Assembly (NCBI RefSeq): GCF_000953855.2
Contig: NZ_DF970243.1
Span: 1-64,000, forward strand
DNA length: 64,000 bases
Direction: 5' to 3'
Source: Mizugakiibacter sediminis
Lineage (GTDB): Bacteria; Pseudomonadota; Gammaproteobacteria; Xanthomonadales; Rhodanobacteraceae
The translations under genes were made by a program, and so were the position numbers. The notes below the pieces were generated by a model. The model worked only from the letters and a program-made list of their open reading frames with translations, searched no databases and was not told where the DNA came from. Positions 16,331-27,128 of the stretch are shown one piece after another. Positions within the stretch are counted from its first letter, which is position 1. Each line of letters begins with the position of its first letter.

Positions 16331-17359
16331 ATGACCCTGCTGTCCCCCGATCTCGTCGTCGAACCCGCATCGCCGCCCGCGCGCGACGACGCGCCTGCGC
16401 CGTCGTTCGGCGAGCGCCGCCTGTGGCTGCAGCCGCGGCACGGCGACGGCCCGCGTGCCGTGCGCGTGCGCTATGCGCTGCACGGGCCGGACGGCGCGCC
16501 GGTGGTGATCGCGCAGGGCGGTATCTCGGCCGACCGCCGGGTCTGCGCCGGCGAGGACGGCGCGCACGGCTGGTGGTCCGCGCTGGCCGGCCCCGGTGCC
16601 GCGATCGACACGACGCGCGTGCGCGTGCTGGCGATCGACTGGCTGGACCGCGCGGACCTCGGCGCTGCCCGCGCGGTCGGCAGCGAGGACCAGGCCGATG
16701 CGCTGGCCGCGCTGTTGATCGCGCTGGGGCTGGGCCGCGCGCACGCCTTCGTCGGCGCGTCCTACGGCGCGATGGTCGGCCTGGCGTTCGCCGCGCGCCA
16801 CCCGCAACGCCTCGGCCGTCTGGTGGCGATCGCCGGCGCGCATCGCGCGCATCCGCTGGCCGTGGCCGTGCGCGCTCTGCAGCGCGAGATCGTGCGTTTC
16901 GGCGCGCGCCACGGCGACGCCGCCGGCGGCCTCGACCTGGCGCGCCGTCTGGCGATGACCACCTACCGCGGCGAGCGCGAGTTCGCGCTGCGCTTCGGCG
17001 CCGAGCCCGAGTTCCGCGACGGCCGCTACCGTTTCGCCGCCGAAGGCTGGCTGGAGGCCGCGGGCGCGCGTTTCGCCGCGCGCTTCGATGCCGAGCGCAT
17101 TCTCGCGCTGTCCGAATCGATCGACCTGCACGCGGTCGATCCGGCCGCGGTGCGCGTGCCGGCCACGCTGATCGCCTTCTCCACCGACCGCGTCGTGCCG
17201 CTGGGCGACCTGTGCGAGCTGCAGCGCCGGCTGGGCGCGCCGGCCGTGCTGCACGTGCTCGATTCCCCTTACGGCCACGACGCCTTCCTCAAGGACGCCG
17301 CGCAGCTCGCCCCGCTGCTGCGCGAGGCCATCGCCATCGAAGGAGCCTGCCATGACTGA
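16331..17359 (+). CDS. metX: Homoserine O-acyltransferase (MetX family)
   Basis: A 342-residue alpha/beta-fold acyltransferase. The nucleophile elbow is GASYGAMVG, the catalytic Asp lies near FSTDRVVP, and the His is in GHDAFLKD. It activates homoserine with a succinyl or acetyl group from CoA, the first committed step to methionine. Which acyl group is used cannot be read from the sequence. It is the first gene of metX-metB-hom, under SAM riboswitch control, and overlaps metB by 8 bases. Confidence 0.85.
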   Translation: MTLLSPDLVVEPASPPARDDAPAPSFGERRLWLQPRHGDGPRAVRVRYALHGPDGAPVVIAQGGISADRRVCAGEDGAHGWWSALAGPGAAIDTTRVRVLAIDWLDRADLGAARAVGSEDQADALAALLIALGLGRAHAFVGASYGAMVGLAFAARHPQRLGRLVAIAGAHRAHPLAVAVRALQREIVRFGARHGDAAGGLDLARRLAMTTYRGEREFALRFGAEPEFRDGRYRFAAEGWLEAAGARFAARFDAERILALSESIDLHAVDPAAVRVPATLIAFSTDRVVPLGDLCELQRRLGAPAVLHVLDSPYGHDAFLKDAAQLAPLLREAIAIEGACHD

Positions 17360-18545
17360 ACTCGCCCCCTGTACGCGCGCGGTGCGTACCGGCATCGAGA
17401 CCGACACGCAGCACGGCGCCGTGGTGCCGGCGCTGCACCTCAGCACCAACTTCGCCTTCGCCGGCTTCGCGCGGAAACGCGCCTACGATTACTCGCGCAG
17501 CGGCAATCCGACGCGCGACCTGCTGGCCGGCGCGCTCGCCGAACTGGAGGAGGGCGCCGGCGCGGTGGTCGCCGCCAGCGGCATGGCGGCGGTGGCGTTG
17601 GTGCTGGAGCTGGTGCCGGCCGGCGCGCTCGTCGTCGCCTCGCACGACTGCTACGGCGGCACCTGGCGCCTGCTGGATGCGTGGGCGCGCAAGGGCCGCT
17701 TCCGCGTGCGCTTCGCCGACCTCGGCGAGGCGCGCGCCTGCGCGGAGGCGCTGGCGGAACGGCCGGCGCTGGTGTGGGTGGAGACGCCGTCCAACCCGCT
17801 GCTGCGCATCACCGACATCCGCCGCGTCGCGCAGGCCGCGCACGCGGTCGGCGCGCTGTGCGCGGTCGACAACACCTTCCTGTCGCCGGCGCTGCAGCGG
17901 CCGCTGACGCTGGGCGCCGACCTCGTCGTGCATTCCACCACCAAGTACATCAACGGCCACAGCGACGTGGTCGGCGGCGCGGTGGTGGCGAAGGACAAGG
18001 CGGTGGCCGAGCAGCTGACCTGGTGGGCGAACTGCCTCGGCCTGACCGGCGCGCCGTTCGACAGCTTCCTCACCCTGCGCGGGCTGCGCACGCTGGGCGC
18101 GCGCCTGCGCGTGCACCAGGAGAACGCCGCGCGCGTCGCCGCGCTGCTGCACGGCCATGCCGCAGTCGAGCGCGTGTACTGGCCGGGCCTGCCGCAGCAT
18201 CCCGGGCATGCGCTGGCCGCGCGCCAGCAGGACGGCTACGGCGCGATGCTCAGCTTCGAGCTGCGCGGCGGCGAGACGGCGATCGTCGCCTTCCTCGACG
18301 GCCTGCGCTGCTTCTCGCTGGCGGAATCGCTGGGCGGCGTCGAGAGCCTGGTCGCGCATCCGGCGACGATGACGCACGCGGCGATGGCGCCGGAGGCGCG
18401 CCGCGCCGCCGGCATCGCCGACGGTCTGCTGCGGCTGTCGGTCGGCATCGAGGACGCGGACGATTTGTGCGCCGACCTCGCCGCCGCGCTTGCGCGCGCG
18501 CAGGCGGCGGCGCGCGCGCCCGCCGCGCGGCGGGCGACGGCATGA
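17352..18545 (+). CDS. metB: Cystathionine gamma-synthase-type PLP enzyme
   Basis: A 397-residue Cys/Met-metabolism PLP enzyme. The cofactor lysine lies in HSTTKYINGHSD near residue 198; WVETPSNPLLRITD and YSRSGNPTRD are family motifs. It joins activated homoserine to cysteine, giving cystathionine. An O-acylhomoserine sulfhydrylase activity cannot be excluded from sequence alone. It overlaps metX and shares ATGA with hom, so the three enzymes are translationally coupled. Confidence 0.87.
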   Translation: MTELAPCTRAVRTGIETDTQHGAVVPALHLSTNFAFAGFARKRAYDYSRSGNPTRDLLAGALAELEEGAGAVVAASGMAAVALVLELVPAGALVVASHDCYGGTWRLLDAWARKGRFRVRFADLGEARACAEALAERPALVWVETPSNPLLRITDIRRVAQAAHAVGALCAVDNTFLSPALQRPLTLGADLVVHSTTKYINGHSDVVGGAVVAKDKAVAEQLTWWANCLGLTGAPFDSFLTLRGLRTLGARLRVHQENAARVAALLHGHAAVERVYWPGLPQHPGHALAARQQDGYGAMLSFELRGGETAIVAFLDGLRCFSLAESLGGVESLVAHPATMTHAAMAPEARRAAGIADGLLRLSVGIEDADDLCADLAAALARAQAAARAPAARRATA

Positions 18546-19618
18546 GCGCGGTGCTGGCCGGGCGCGTCGCGGCGCAGCGCGGCGCGGCGGATCGTGCGCT
18601 GGTGCTGCTCGGCACCGGCGTGGTCGGCGGCGCGTTCCTCGACTTGCTGCGCACGCCGGCGGCATCGCGGCTGCGCCTCGTCGGCGTCGCCAACTCGCGC
18701 CTCCAGCGAACGGCAGCCGAGGGACTGGCGGCGCACGACCTGCGTGCACGACTGCGCGTGGACGGCGAAGCGCGCGACGACGCGGCGCTGCTGGCCGCGC
18801 TCGATGCCAGCGGCGTGGCGACGAAAGTGATCGTCGACGCCACCGCCAGCGCCGACCTGGCCGCGCGACATCCGCAGTGGTTGGCGCGCGGCCATCACGT
18901 GGTGACCGCGAACAAGGCGCTCGCCGGCGGCGATCTCGCCGGCTGGCGCGCGCTGCAGGCGGCGCTGGCGCACGGTGCGCGCTACGGCGACGCGGCCACC
19001 GTCGGCGCCGGCCTGCCGGTGCTCGCGACGCTGCGCCGCCTGCGCGATTGCGGCGACCGCCTGCTGGCGCTGGAGGGCGTGTTCTCGGGTTCGCTGTCGT
19101 GGCTGTTCAACCGCTACGACGGCCGCAGGCCGTTCTCGGCGCTGCTGCGCGAGGCGCGCGCGCGCGGTTACACCGAACCCGATCCGCGCGCCGATCTGTC
19201 CGGCGCCGACGTCGCGCGCAAGCTGCTGATCCTCGCGCGCGCCGGCGGCTTCGCCCTCGACGCCGGCGACGTCGAGGTGCAGAGCCTGGTGCCGGCCTCG
19301 CTGCGTGCGCTGGACACGGACGCCTTCCTCGCGTGCGCGGAGGCACTCGACGCGCCGCTCGCGGCACGTCACGCCGAGGCGCAGGCGCGCGGCCATGCGC
19401 TGCGCTTCCTCGCGCGCCTCGATGCGCACGGCCGCGCGCAGGTCGGTCTGGCCGAGGTGCCCGCGCAGCATCCGGCGGCGCGCCTCGACGGCACCGACAA
19501 CCAGTTCATCCTCACCACGACCCGCTATCGCGCGCAGCCGCTGGTGATCCAGGGCCCCGGCGCCGGTCCGGAAGTCACCGCGCAGGCGCTGCTGGGCGAC
19601 GTGCTGGCGCTGCGGTAG
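18542..19618 (+). CDS. hom: Homoserine dehydrogenase
   Basis: A 358-residue enzyme with the NAD(P)-binding loop LLGTGVVGGAF near the N-terminus. ANKALA and the catalytic-domain stretch FSGSLSWLFN, with YTEPDPRADLSGADVARK, follow. It reduces aspartate semialdehyde to homoserine. There is no ACT domain and no fused aspartate kinase, so feedback control must act mainly on expression. Its place behind a SAM riboswitch with metX and metB commits this copy to methionine. Confidence 0.9.
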   Translation: MSAVLAGRVAAQRGAADRALVLLGTGVVGGAFLDLLRTPAASRLRLVGVANSRLQRTAAEGLAAHDLRARLRVDGEARDDAALLAALDASGVATKVIVDATASADLAARHPQWLARGHHVVTANKALAGGDLAGWRALQAALAHGARYGDAATVGAGLPVLATLRRLRDCGDRLLALEGVFSGSLSWLFNRYDGRRPFSALLREARARGYTEPDPRADLSGADVARKLLILARAGGFALDAGDVEVQSLVPASLRALDTDAFLACAEALDAPLAARHAEAQARGHALRFLARLDAHGRAQVGLAEVPAQHPAARLDGTDNQFILTTTRYRAQPLVIQGPGAGPEVTAQALLGDVLALR

Positions 19619-19641
19619 CCCGATCGTCGCGGAAAGGGAAC

Positions 19642-19732
19642 GTAGGGCGGAACCGGCCTCACCGGTTCCACCGTCGCGTTGCGCATGCGCTCGAAACCAT
19701 CGGCGGAAGCCGCGCTGCGGCTTCCGCCCTAC
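19642..19732. repeat. MITE-like repeat with 11-bp terminal inverted repeats
   Basis: The ends are GTAGGGCGGAA (19642-19652) and its perfect complement TTCCGCCCTAC (19722-19732). Two internal hairpins are present: AACCGG/CCGGTT at 19651-19667, and a perfect 10-bp stem with a 3-base loop at 19704-19726. No coding capacity. It could act as a bidirectional transcript end between hom and the convergent gene. Confidence 0.65.
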
Positions 19733-19736
19733 AGGA

Positions 19737-20093
19737 CTATGACGGATTGAGGTCGGAGCGCATGCGTTTCAACAAGAGCGCGAGTGCAGCCGACCGTTCA
19801 GTGGAGTTCGGGGGTGTGACTCGCATCTTGGCGATGGCGTCTATCACGTCGTCAGAACCAATGACTTCGGCACGTGCAGCCCACATGCCGAAGCGTTTTG
19901 CGTTCTCGATGGAATTTGTGACCTCGAGAGATTCCAGCGCCTGCAATAGACCGGAATAGACTTCGCTCCGATCTTTGCGCAGCACGTCTTCAAGTTGTGC
20001 CCGACGTGCTAGGAAGTGCTGCAAAAGAGCGGTGACAACGGAGCCGGCGCCAAGTCCGCCAAGGAAAGCAGAGATTGTCGATGCTTCGATCAA
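19737..20093 (-). CDS. Orphan membrane-anchored hypothetical protein, low GC
   Basis: A 118-residue protein I do not recognise. An N-terminal hydrophobic helix (STISAFLGGLGAGSVVTALLQ) is followed by a charged helical region (LARRAQLEDVLRKDRSEVY). The start is TTG with an upstream AAGGGG. Its GC content is about 55 percent by hand count, against about 70 percent or more for its neighbours, and its codon use is clearly less biased. With the repeat beside it, this points to recent acquisition. The function is unknown. Confidence 0.6.
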   Translation of the reverse strand: MIEASTISAFLGGLGAGSVVTALLQHFLARRAQLEDVLRKDRSEVYSGLLQALESLEVTNSIENAKRFGMWAARAEVIGSDDVIDAIAKMRVTPPNSTERSAALALLLKRMRSDLNPS

Positions 20094-20148
20094 GCGCCTG
20101 ACCCCTTCCCTCGAAAACCTCGCTCTCTGCCGAGCGAGACCCCGCGGC

Positions 20149-21813
20149 TCAATGCCCGGTGATGCGCTCGGCGGTCTCTTCGTCGGGCGGCACCAGCGGA
20201 TCGCGCGGGTGCGCGCGCGCCTCGAGTTCGGCGGCTTCCACCGACGGCGTGCGCCAGCCGGATTTCACGCCCCACAGGTAGAACACCAGGCCGATCGCGG
20301 CGACCACCAGCAGGTCCCAGCCGTAGGGGATGTAGCCGTGGCCGTGGAACATCGGGCTGCCCGCCCACGACACCAGCGCCAGCGTCGGCAGGTAGCACAC
20401 CAGCCACCAGGCGCCCCGCAGCTGCCGGCCGAAGTCGTGCCAGCCGCCCTTGGCCTGGTAGTAGAAGTACACCGGCAGCGCGACCACCACCAGCAGGATG
20501 ATCTGGCCGGTCAGCGGCCAGCGCGCCCAGTACAGCAGCTCGGTGGCGAAGATGAAGGCCAGCGCGGAGATCACCGGCAGGCCGGACAGGCGCAGCGGGC
20601 GGTGCAGGTCCGGCGCGGTGCGGCGCAGCGTCATCGCGCTGACCGGGCCGGTCATGTAGGAGATGATCGTCGCCACCGAGATCACCGCCGCCAACGTGCC
20701 CCAGCCGCGGAAGAAGAACAGGAACAGGTAGGACACGGCGAGGTTGAACCACATCGCCGCGCGCGGCACGCCCCACTTCGGATGCAGCGTGCCGAGGATC
20801 TTCGGCAGCGTGCCGTTGCGCTCCATGCCGTAGATCATGCGCGCGGTGGTGGCGGTGTAGGTGATGCCGGTGCCGCTGGGGCTGATGAAGGCGTCGGCGT
20901 ACAGCAGCATCGCCAGCCAGTGCAGGTTGACGATGATCGCCAGCTCGGCGAACGGCGAGCGGAAGTCGATGCCGTTCCAGCCGGCCTTGGCCAGCAGCTC
21001 CGGCGGCACCGCGCCGAGATAGGCGACCTGCAGGATCACGTAGACGACCGTCGCCAGCGCGATCGAGCCCAGCACCGCGAATGGAATGCTCTTGCCGGGA
21101 TTGCGCGCCTCGCCGGCGAGATTGACCGGGCTCTGGAAGCCGTTGTAGCTGAACACGATGCCGGCGGTGGCGACCGCGGTCAGCACGGCGGCGAAGTCGA
21201 TCGCATGCGCCTCGCCGTTGACGCCGACGGAGAAATTGCCGCCGTGGAAGCCGGAGGCGATCAGCGCCAGGCCGGTCGCCGCCGGCACCACCAGCTTGAA
21301 CAGGGTGATGGCGCTGTTGGAGCGCGCGAACAGCTTGACGCTCCAGAAGTTCAGCAGGAAGTAGACGATCACCAGCGCCGCGGCGATCGAGAGGCCGGGC
21401 AGGGTGAGCTCGCCGCGGCCGTCCGGCATGTGCACGTAGAGATCCTGCGCCCACTGCCACGGCCACGAGGCCATGTACTGCACCGAGGCTTCCGCCTCGA
21501 CCGGGATCACCGAGACGATCGCGATCCAGTTCGCCCACGCGCCGATGAAGCCGACCAGCGAGCCGTGGGAGTAGTGGCTGTAGCGCACCATGCCGCCCGA
21601 TTCGGGAAACATCGCGCCGAGTTCGGCATAGGTCAGCGCGATCGCGGTGATGATCGCCGCGCCCAGCACCCAGGCCCACACCGCGCCCGGACCGGCCAGT
21701 CCGGCCGCGCGCCAGGCGCCGAACAGCCAGCCGGAGCCGATGATCGAGCCGAGGCCGGTCAGCATCAGGGCGAAGGGGCCGACATCGCGGCGGATCGGGG
21801 AATTTGCGGACAT
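20149..21813 (-). CDS. APC-superfamily amino acid permease
   Basis: A 554-residue inner membrane protein with about 12 to 14 hydrophobic helices. The first helix carries the APC signature GLGSIIGSGWLFG. It should exchange or take up amino acids or amines; the substrate is not evident. The start at 21813 has the ribosome site GAGGAG. It is followed on the same strand, about 190 bases upstream, by serine dehydratase, so serine or a related amino acid is a reasonable guess only. Confidence 0.85.
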   Translation of the reverse strand: MSANSPIRRDVGPFALMLTGLGSIIGSGWLFGAWRAAGLAGPGAVWAWVLGAAIITAIALTYAELGAMFPESGGMVRYSHYSHGSLVGFIGAWANWIAIVSVIPVEAEASVQYMASWPWQWAQDLYVHMPDGRGELTLPGLSIAAALVIVYFLLNFWSVKLFARSNSAITLFKLVVPAATGLALIASGFHGGNFSVGVNGEAHAIDFAAVLTAVATAGIVFSYNGFQSPVNLAGEARNPGKSIPFAVLGSIALATVVYVILQVAYLGAVPPELLAKAGWNGIDFRSPFAELAIIVNLHWLAMLLYADAFISPSGTGITYTATTARMIYGMERNGTLPKILGTLHPKWGVPRAAMWFNLAVSYLFLFFFRGWGTLAAVISVATIISYMTGPVSAMTLRRTAPDLHRPLRLSGLPVISALAFIFATELLYWARWPLTGQIILLVVVALPVYFYYQAKGGWHDFGRQLRGAWWLVCYLPTLALVSWAGSPMFHGHGYIPYGWDLLVVAAIGLVFYLWGVKSGWRTPSVEAAELEARAHPRDPLVPPDEETAERITGH

Positions 21814-22006
21814 CGGCTGCTCCTCGGCGCGCCCGGTCGGGCGGGCGCGTTCGCGCTGGATCGGATCGAAAGGGGGCGTCCCCTGCGACGGACGGTCCGG
21901 TGACGGACCGGGTCGAGGGCCGGATGATGTCAGCATCGGGCCGGGCTGTCAGCCCTGCGGGCGCGTACGGGCGGCGGGGCGGGAAAAACGCGCCGCGGCG
22001 CGCGGC

Positions 22007-23389
<1,383 letters not shown>

Positions 23390-23454
23390 GGCGGGAAGGT
23401 GAGGGCAAGGGTTCGGGTATTCTACGCGGCGGGCATGGGGAAACGCAGGAGATC

Positions 23455-23556
23455 GGCAGTGGGGAGTGGGAAGAGCATCGCAGCGATGTCGCGCAGTACC
23501 CGCCATTGCATCCTTCCTCTTCTCCACGCCCTACGCCCCACCCCCCACTCCCGGCC
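23455..23556. repeat. Heptad-bounded intergenic element 2
   Basis: The left block has units GGCAGTG, GGGAGTG and GGAAGAG (23455-23475). The right block at 23522-23556 has five pyrimidine-rich 7-mers such as CCCTACG and CCCCACT. It ends 3 bases before the next start codon and fills the gap between sdaA and the glutaredoxin-like gene. Confidence 0.6.
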
Positions 23557-23559
23557 GCC

Positions 23560-23787
23560 ATGCCCCTGATCCTCTACCAGCGCGACCACTGCAAGCTCTG
23601 CGACCAGGCGCTGGCCGTGCTGGCCGCCGCGCGCGTGCCCGAATTCACCAGCGTGTGGATCGACGGCGACGAGGCGCTGGAGGCGCGCTACGGCACGCGC
23701 GTGCCGGTGCTGCGCGACGACGCCCGCGGCCGCGAGCTGGACTGGCCGTTCGACGCCGCCGCGGCGGCCGATTTCGCCGCCGGCTGA
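23560..23787 (+). CDS. Glutaredoxin-like thiol protein
   Basis: A 75-residue thioredoxin-fold domain of the DUF836 kind. The redox motif is C11-K-L-C14 in YQRDHCKLCD, and the cis-proline region is TRVPVLRDD. It probably reduces disulfides or glutathione mixed disulfides in the cytoplasm; the partner is unknown. I chose the ATG at 23560; the frame upstream runs through a repeat element. Confidence 0.8.
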   Translation: MPLILYQRDHCKLCDQALAVLAAARVPEFTSVWIDGDEALEARYGTRVPVLRDDARGRELDWPFDAAAAADFAAG

Positions 23788-23850
23788 CGCAGGTCAACGG
23801 CGCGGCCGCGGGCGCCGCCTAGACTGCGGCCGACTGCGGACGCCGGCGCC

Positions 23851-25833
23851 ATGGCCCATCCCTCGCTCTATCCCTGTTTCCTCGGCCCTTACGGCGAGAA
23901 CGACGTCCTGTTCGAGCAGGTGCTGGTCGAACTGCTGCGCGACCACGTGTACTGGCGGCGCAACTTCCACCCCGAGGACCCGCCGGCGATCCCCACCGCC
24001 GCCGCCCAGCAGCCCGAGTACCAGGCGTTCAGCGCGCGCATGCGCCGCGAGCTGCACGCGCTGTCGGCGTCGCTGAAGCGCTCGGTGCCGTTCCACAGCC
24101 CGCGCTATATCGGCCACATGGCCTCCGACCTGCTGCTGCCGGGTCTGCTGGCGTGGATGGCGACGCTGCCGTACAACCCCAACAACGTGGCCGGCGACGC
24201 CGCGCCGGTGACGCTGGACATGGAGATCAGCGTCGGCCTGCAGCTCGCGCGCATGCTCGGCTATCCCGACGACGAGCGCCGCGCCGACTGTGCCTTCGGC
24301 TGCCTGACTTCCGGCGGCAGCTCGGCGAACTACCAGGCGCTGCGTCTGGCGCTGGCGCTGAAGGCGTACGCGCCGGCGTTGCGCGAGGCGCTGACCGCAC
24401 TCGGCGAGGATCTGCGCGTGCCGGCCCTGCCGGACGGTCTGCGCCGCTGCAACGACTGGACGCTGGGCAACCTCGGCACCGCCGGCGTGATCGCGCTGCA
24501 GCAGGCGTGGGCCGCGCGCCTCGCCGCGGCGGCGCCGGCCGAGCGCGGACGCCTCACCGCCGCGCTGCAGGCCGAGCGCATCGAGACGCTGGGCAGCGTC
24601 GAGTACTTCCGCCGCCATCCGGCGCTGGCCTCGCCGTGGGTGGTGGTGCCGGTCACCGCGCATTACTCCTGGCCGAAGGCGATGAAGCTGCTCGGCCTCG
24701 GCACCGCGCAGCTGAAGCGCGTGCCGGAACAGCGCATGCGCATGGACGCCGACGCGCTGGACGCGCTGCTCGAACAGGCCGCCGCGCGCCGCCAGCCGGT
24801 GCTGGCCGTGGTCGGCGTGCTCGGCACCACCGAGTTCGGCACGCTCGATCCGATCGACCGCATCGTCGCCGCGCGCGAGCGCATGGCCGCGGCCGGGCTC
24901 GGCTTCGGCGTGCACGTCGACGCCGCCTGGGGCGGCTACCTGGCGACGCTGTTCCGCGCCCCCGACGGCAGCCTGCTGCCACACGCCGCGGTGCGCGAGG
25001 GCTTCCGCTACTTTCCCACCCGCCCGGTGTACGACGCCTTCGCCGCCCTGGCGCAGACCGACAGCATCACCGTCGATCCGCACAAGCTCGGTTACCTGCC
25101 GTACGGCGCCGGCGCGTTCGTCTGCCGCGACCACCGCGCGATGGCGCTCTTGGCGGAGGACGCCGACTACGTGTTCGAGCGCGGCGCGGCCGCGGACTAC
25201 CGCGCCACCTTCCGCGCGCTCGGTCGCTACACGCTGGAGGGTTCGAAATCCGGCGCCGCGGCGGCCGCCGCCCACGTCGCCCACCGCGTGCTGCCGCTGG
25301 ACCGCGAGCACTTCGGCCGCATCCCGCGCGAGACCGTGCAGGAAGCCGAGCGCTTCCACGACCGCCTCGCCGGCTTCGCCGCGGCGCTGGCCGACGTCGC
25401 CACCGTGCGCGTGCCGTTCGAGCCGGACAGCAACCTGGTGTGCCTGGCGATCAACCCGCGCGGCAACCACTCGCTGCGCGCGATGAACCGTTTCGTCGGC
25501 CGGCTCTACGACGCGCTGCGCATCGACGCGCAGCAGCCGCTGCAGGCGAAGGCGTTCTTCGGCTCGATCACCACCCTGCGCCCGGAGGCGCTCGGCCCCG
25601 CCGACACCGCGCGCGTGCTCGCCGAACTGGCCCTCGATCCGGCCACGCTGGCCGAGGCGCCGCGCGAGGAAGCCGGCGAGGACGACCGCATCGTGATCCT
25701 GCGCCACACCCTGATGAACCCGTTCCTGCACGACACCGAGAACGGCATCGACTATCCCGCGCAGTACCTGACGTATCTGGAGATGCTGGTGCGCCGCCTG
25801 CTGGCCGCGTCGCCGGCACAGGCGGTGGCGTAG
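23851..25833 (+). CDS. PLP-dependent decarboxylase, group II-like
   Basis: A 660-residue fold-type I PLP enzyme. HVDAAWGGY holds the cofactor-binding Asp, and SITVDPHKLGY holds the Schiff-base lysine K412. FHSPRYIGHM and TSGGSSANYQALR are typical of glutamate/tyrosine/aromatic decarboxylases. It is longer than usual (about 450-550), with an extended middle and C-terminus. The substrate is unknown. A possible -10 box TAGACT lies at 23820-23825. Confidence 0.85.
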   Translation: MAHPSLYPCFLGPYGENDVLFEQVLVELLRDHVYWRRNFHPEDPPAIPTAAAQQPEYQAFSARMRRELHALSASLKRSVPFHSPRYIGHMASDLLLPGLLAWMATLPYNPNNVAGDAAPVTLDMEISVGLQLARMLGYPDDERRADCAFGCLTSGGSSANYQALRLALALKAYAPALREALTALGEDLRVPALPDGLRRCNDWTLGNLGTAGVIALQQAWAARLAAAAPAERGRLTAALQAERIETLGSVEYFRRHPALASPWVVVPVTAHYSWPKAMKLLGLGTAQLKRVPEQRMRMDADALDALLEQAAARRQPVLAVVGVLGTTEFGTLDPIDRIVAARERMAAAGLGFGVHVDAAWGGYLATLFRAPDGSLLPHAAVREGFRYFPTRPVYDAFAALAQTDSITVDPHKLGYLPYGAGAFVCRDHRAMALLAEDADYVFERGAAADYRATFRALGRYTLEGSKSGAAAAAAHVAHRVLPLDREHFGRIPRETVQEAERFHDRLAGFAAALADVATVRVPFEPDSNLVCLAINPRGNHSLRAMNRFVGRLYDALRIDAQQPLQAKAFFGSITTLRPEALGPADTARVLAELALDPATLAEAPREEAGEDDRIVILRHTLMNPFLHDTENGIDYPAQYLTYLEMLVRRLLAASPAQAVA

Positions 25834-25862
25834 GCGCGCGCAGCGCGCTCGCCACGATCGCA

Positions 25863-25889
25863 GGCGGAATCCGCTGCGCGGATTCCGCC
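25863..25889. repeat. Perfect 12-bp hairpin after the decarboxylase gene
   Basis: GGCGGAATCCGC (25863-25874) and GCGGATTCCGCC (25878-25889) enclose a 3-base loop. No U-tract follows. It resembles the internal hairpin of the repeat at 19704-19726, so it may be a piece of the same repeat family. It lies between two convergent genes. Confidence 0.6.
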
Positions 25890-25986
25890 GCCGCGCGACC
25901 GCGGCGACGCAGGGCGGGTCGAGCCTCGTCAGCGGCTCCGCCGCCGGCCGGCGCCCGCACCGTGCGATGAAGAGCGGCGGTCCTGC

Positions 25987-26544
25987 TCAGCCGCCCGCCG
26001 GCGTCAGCGCGAGATGCGCTTTCACCGTCACCGCGTTGGCGATCACCGAGGTGTCGGCCCAGTCGCCGCCGCCGACGCCGAAGTCGAGGCGCCGCAGCGA
26101 CGCGCCGACGTCGAGCGCGGCGCCGGCGGCGGCCGGCGTGAACTTCACGGTCAGCGTCAGCGGCCGGCTGACGCCGCGCAGCGTCAGGATGCCGTCCGCC
26201 AGCACCGTGCCGTCGGCGGCCCTGCGGAATCCCGTGCTGACGAAACGCGCGCGGGGAAACTTCGCCACGTCGAAGAAATCGGCGCCGGGCAGCATCTGGT
26301 CGCGCTCGGCGTTCTGCGTGTCGGCGCTGGCGAGGTCGACGCTGACGTCGAACTTCGCGTGCGCCAGGTCGGCGGGGTCGTAGGCGATCTTCGCGCCGAA
26401 GCGCTCGAAACGGCCGTCGAAGGCCTCGCCCTGGTAGGTGGCGGTGAAGCCGAGCGTGCTGCGCGTCATGTCGACGTTCCATTCGCGCGCGGCGGCGGGC
26501 AGGGCGAAGGCGAGGGCGGCCAGCAGCGGGACGAGGCGTTTCAT
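25987..26544 (-). CDS. YceI-family periplasmic protein
   Basis: A 185-residue protein with a signal peptide (MKRLVPLLAALAFALPAAA) and one YceI lipocalin-like barrel. REWNVDMTRSTLGFTATY is the usual first strand, and DVSVDLASADT and LTLRGVSRPL are family segments. YceI barrels bind long isoprenoid chains such as polyprenols or quinones. It overlaps the cytochrome b561 gene by ATGA, so both should be made together. Confidence 0.87.
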   Translation of the reverse strand: MKRLVPLLAALAFALPAAAREWNVDMTRSTLGFTATYQGEAFDGRFERFGAKIAYDPADLAHAKFDVSVDLASADTQNAERDQMLPGADFFDVAKFPRARFVSTGFRRAADGTVLADGILTLRGVSRPLTLTVKFTPAAAGAALDVGASLRRLDFGVGGGDWADTSVIANAVTVKAHLALTPAGG

Positions 26545-27128
26545 CGAGCGGAGTCTCCGGAAGGGACGGGCCGCCGGCGCGTGCGCCATGGCAGCATGCG
26601 CGCCAGCACGGCGTCGCGGTCGACGTAGTGGTGCTTCAGCGCGGCGCCGACGTGCGCCGCCAGCACCGCGACCAGGATCCAGAACAGGGTTTCGTGCGCC
26701 GCGCGCGCGAACGCCTTCAGCGCCGGGTCGGCGCCGCCGGTCAGGCTGGGCACGTGCACCAGACCGAACCAGCTGAGCGGGAAATTGGCGGCGGAATTGA
26801 ACAGCCAGCCGCTCAACGGGATGGCGAGGATCAGCACGTACAGCGCCGCGTGCACCGCGCGCGCGGCCAGCGCCTGCCGGCGCGGCATCGCCGGCGGATC
26901 GGCGGGACGGCGGTCGGCGGCGCGCCAGGCGAGGCGCAGCAGCGCCAGCGCCAGCACGGTCAGGCCGATCGACTTGTGCAGCGCGTACACCTTCACCTTG
27001 GCCACGGTGGGCGCCATCGCCACCATCGCCAGCCCGATCGCGCCCTGCGCCACGATCAGCAGCGCGACCGTCCAGTGGAAGAACTGCGCCAGCGCGCCCC
27101 AGCGCGCGTCACTGCTGCGTAGCGGCAT
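26541..27128 (-). CDS. Cytochrome b561
   Basis: A 195-residue integral membrane protein with four helices. Heme-ligand histidines are visible in FFHWTVALL, YALHKSIGL, ARAAHETLFW and AAHVGAALKHHY. It carries electrons between quinol and periplasmic acceptors. It sits between two yceI genes and overlaps both, a setting that suggests the barrels deliver or bind its quinone (inference). Confidence 0.9.
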   Translation of the reverse strand: MPLRSSDARWGALAQFFHWTVALLIVAQGAIGLAMVAMAPTVAKVKVYALHKSIGLTVLALALLRLAWRAADRRPADPPAMPRRQALAARAVHAALYVLILAIPLSGWLFNSAANFPLSWFGLVHVPSLTGGADPALKAFARAAHETLFWILVAVLAAHVGAALKHHYVDRDAVLARMLPWRTRRRPVPSGDSAR

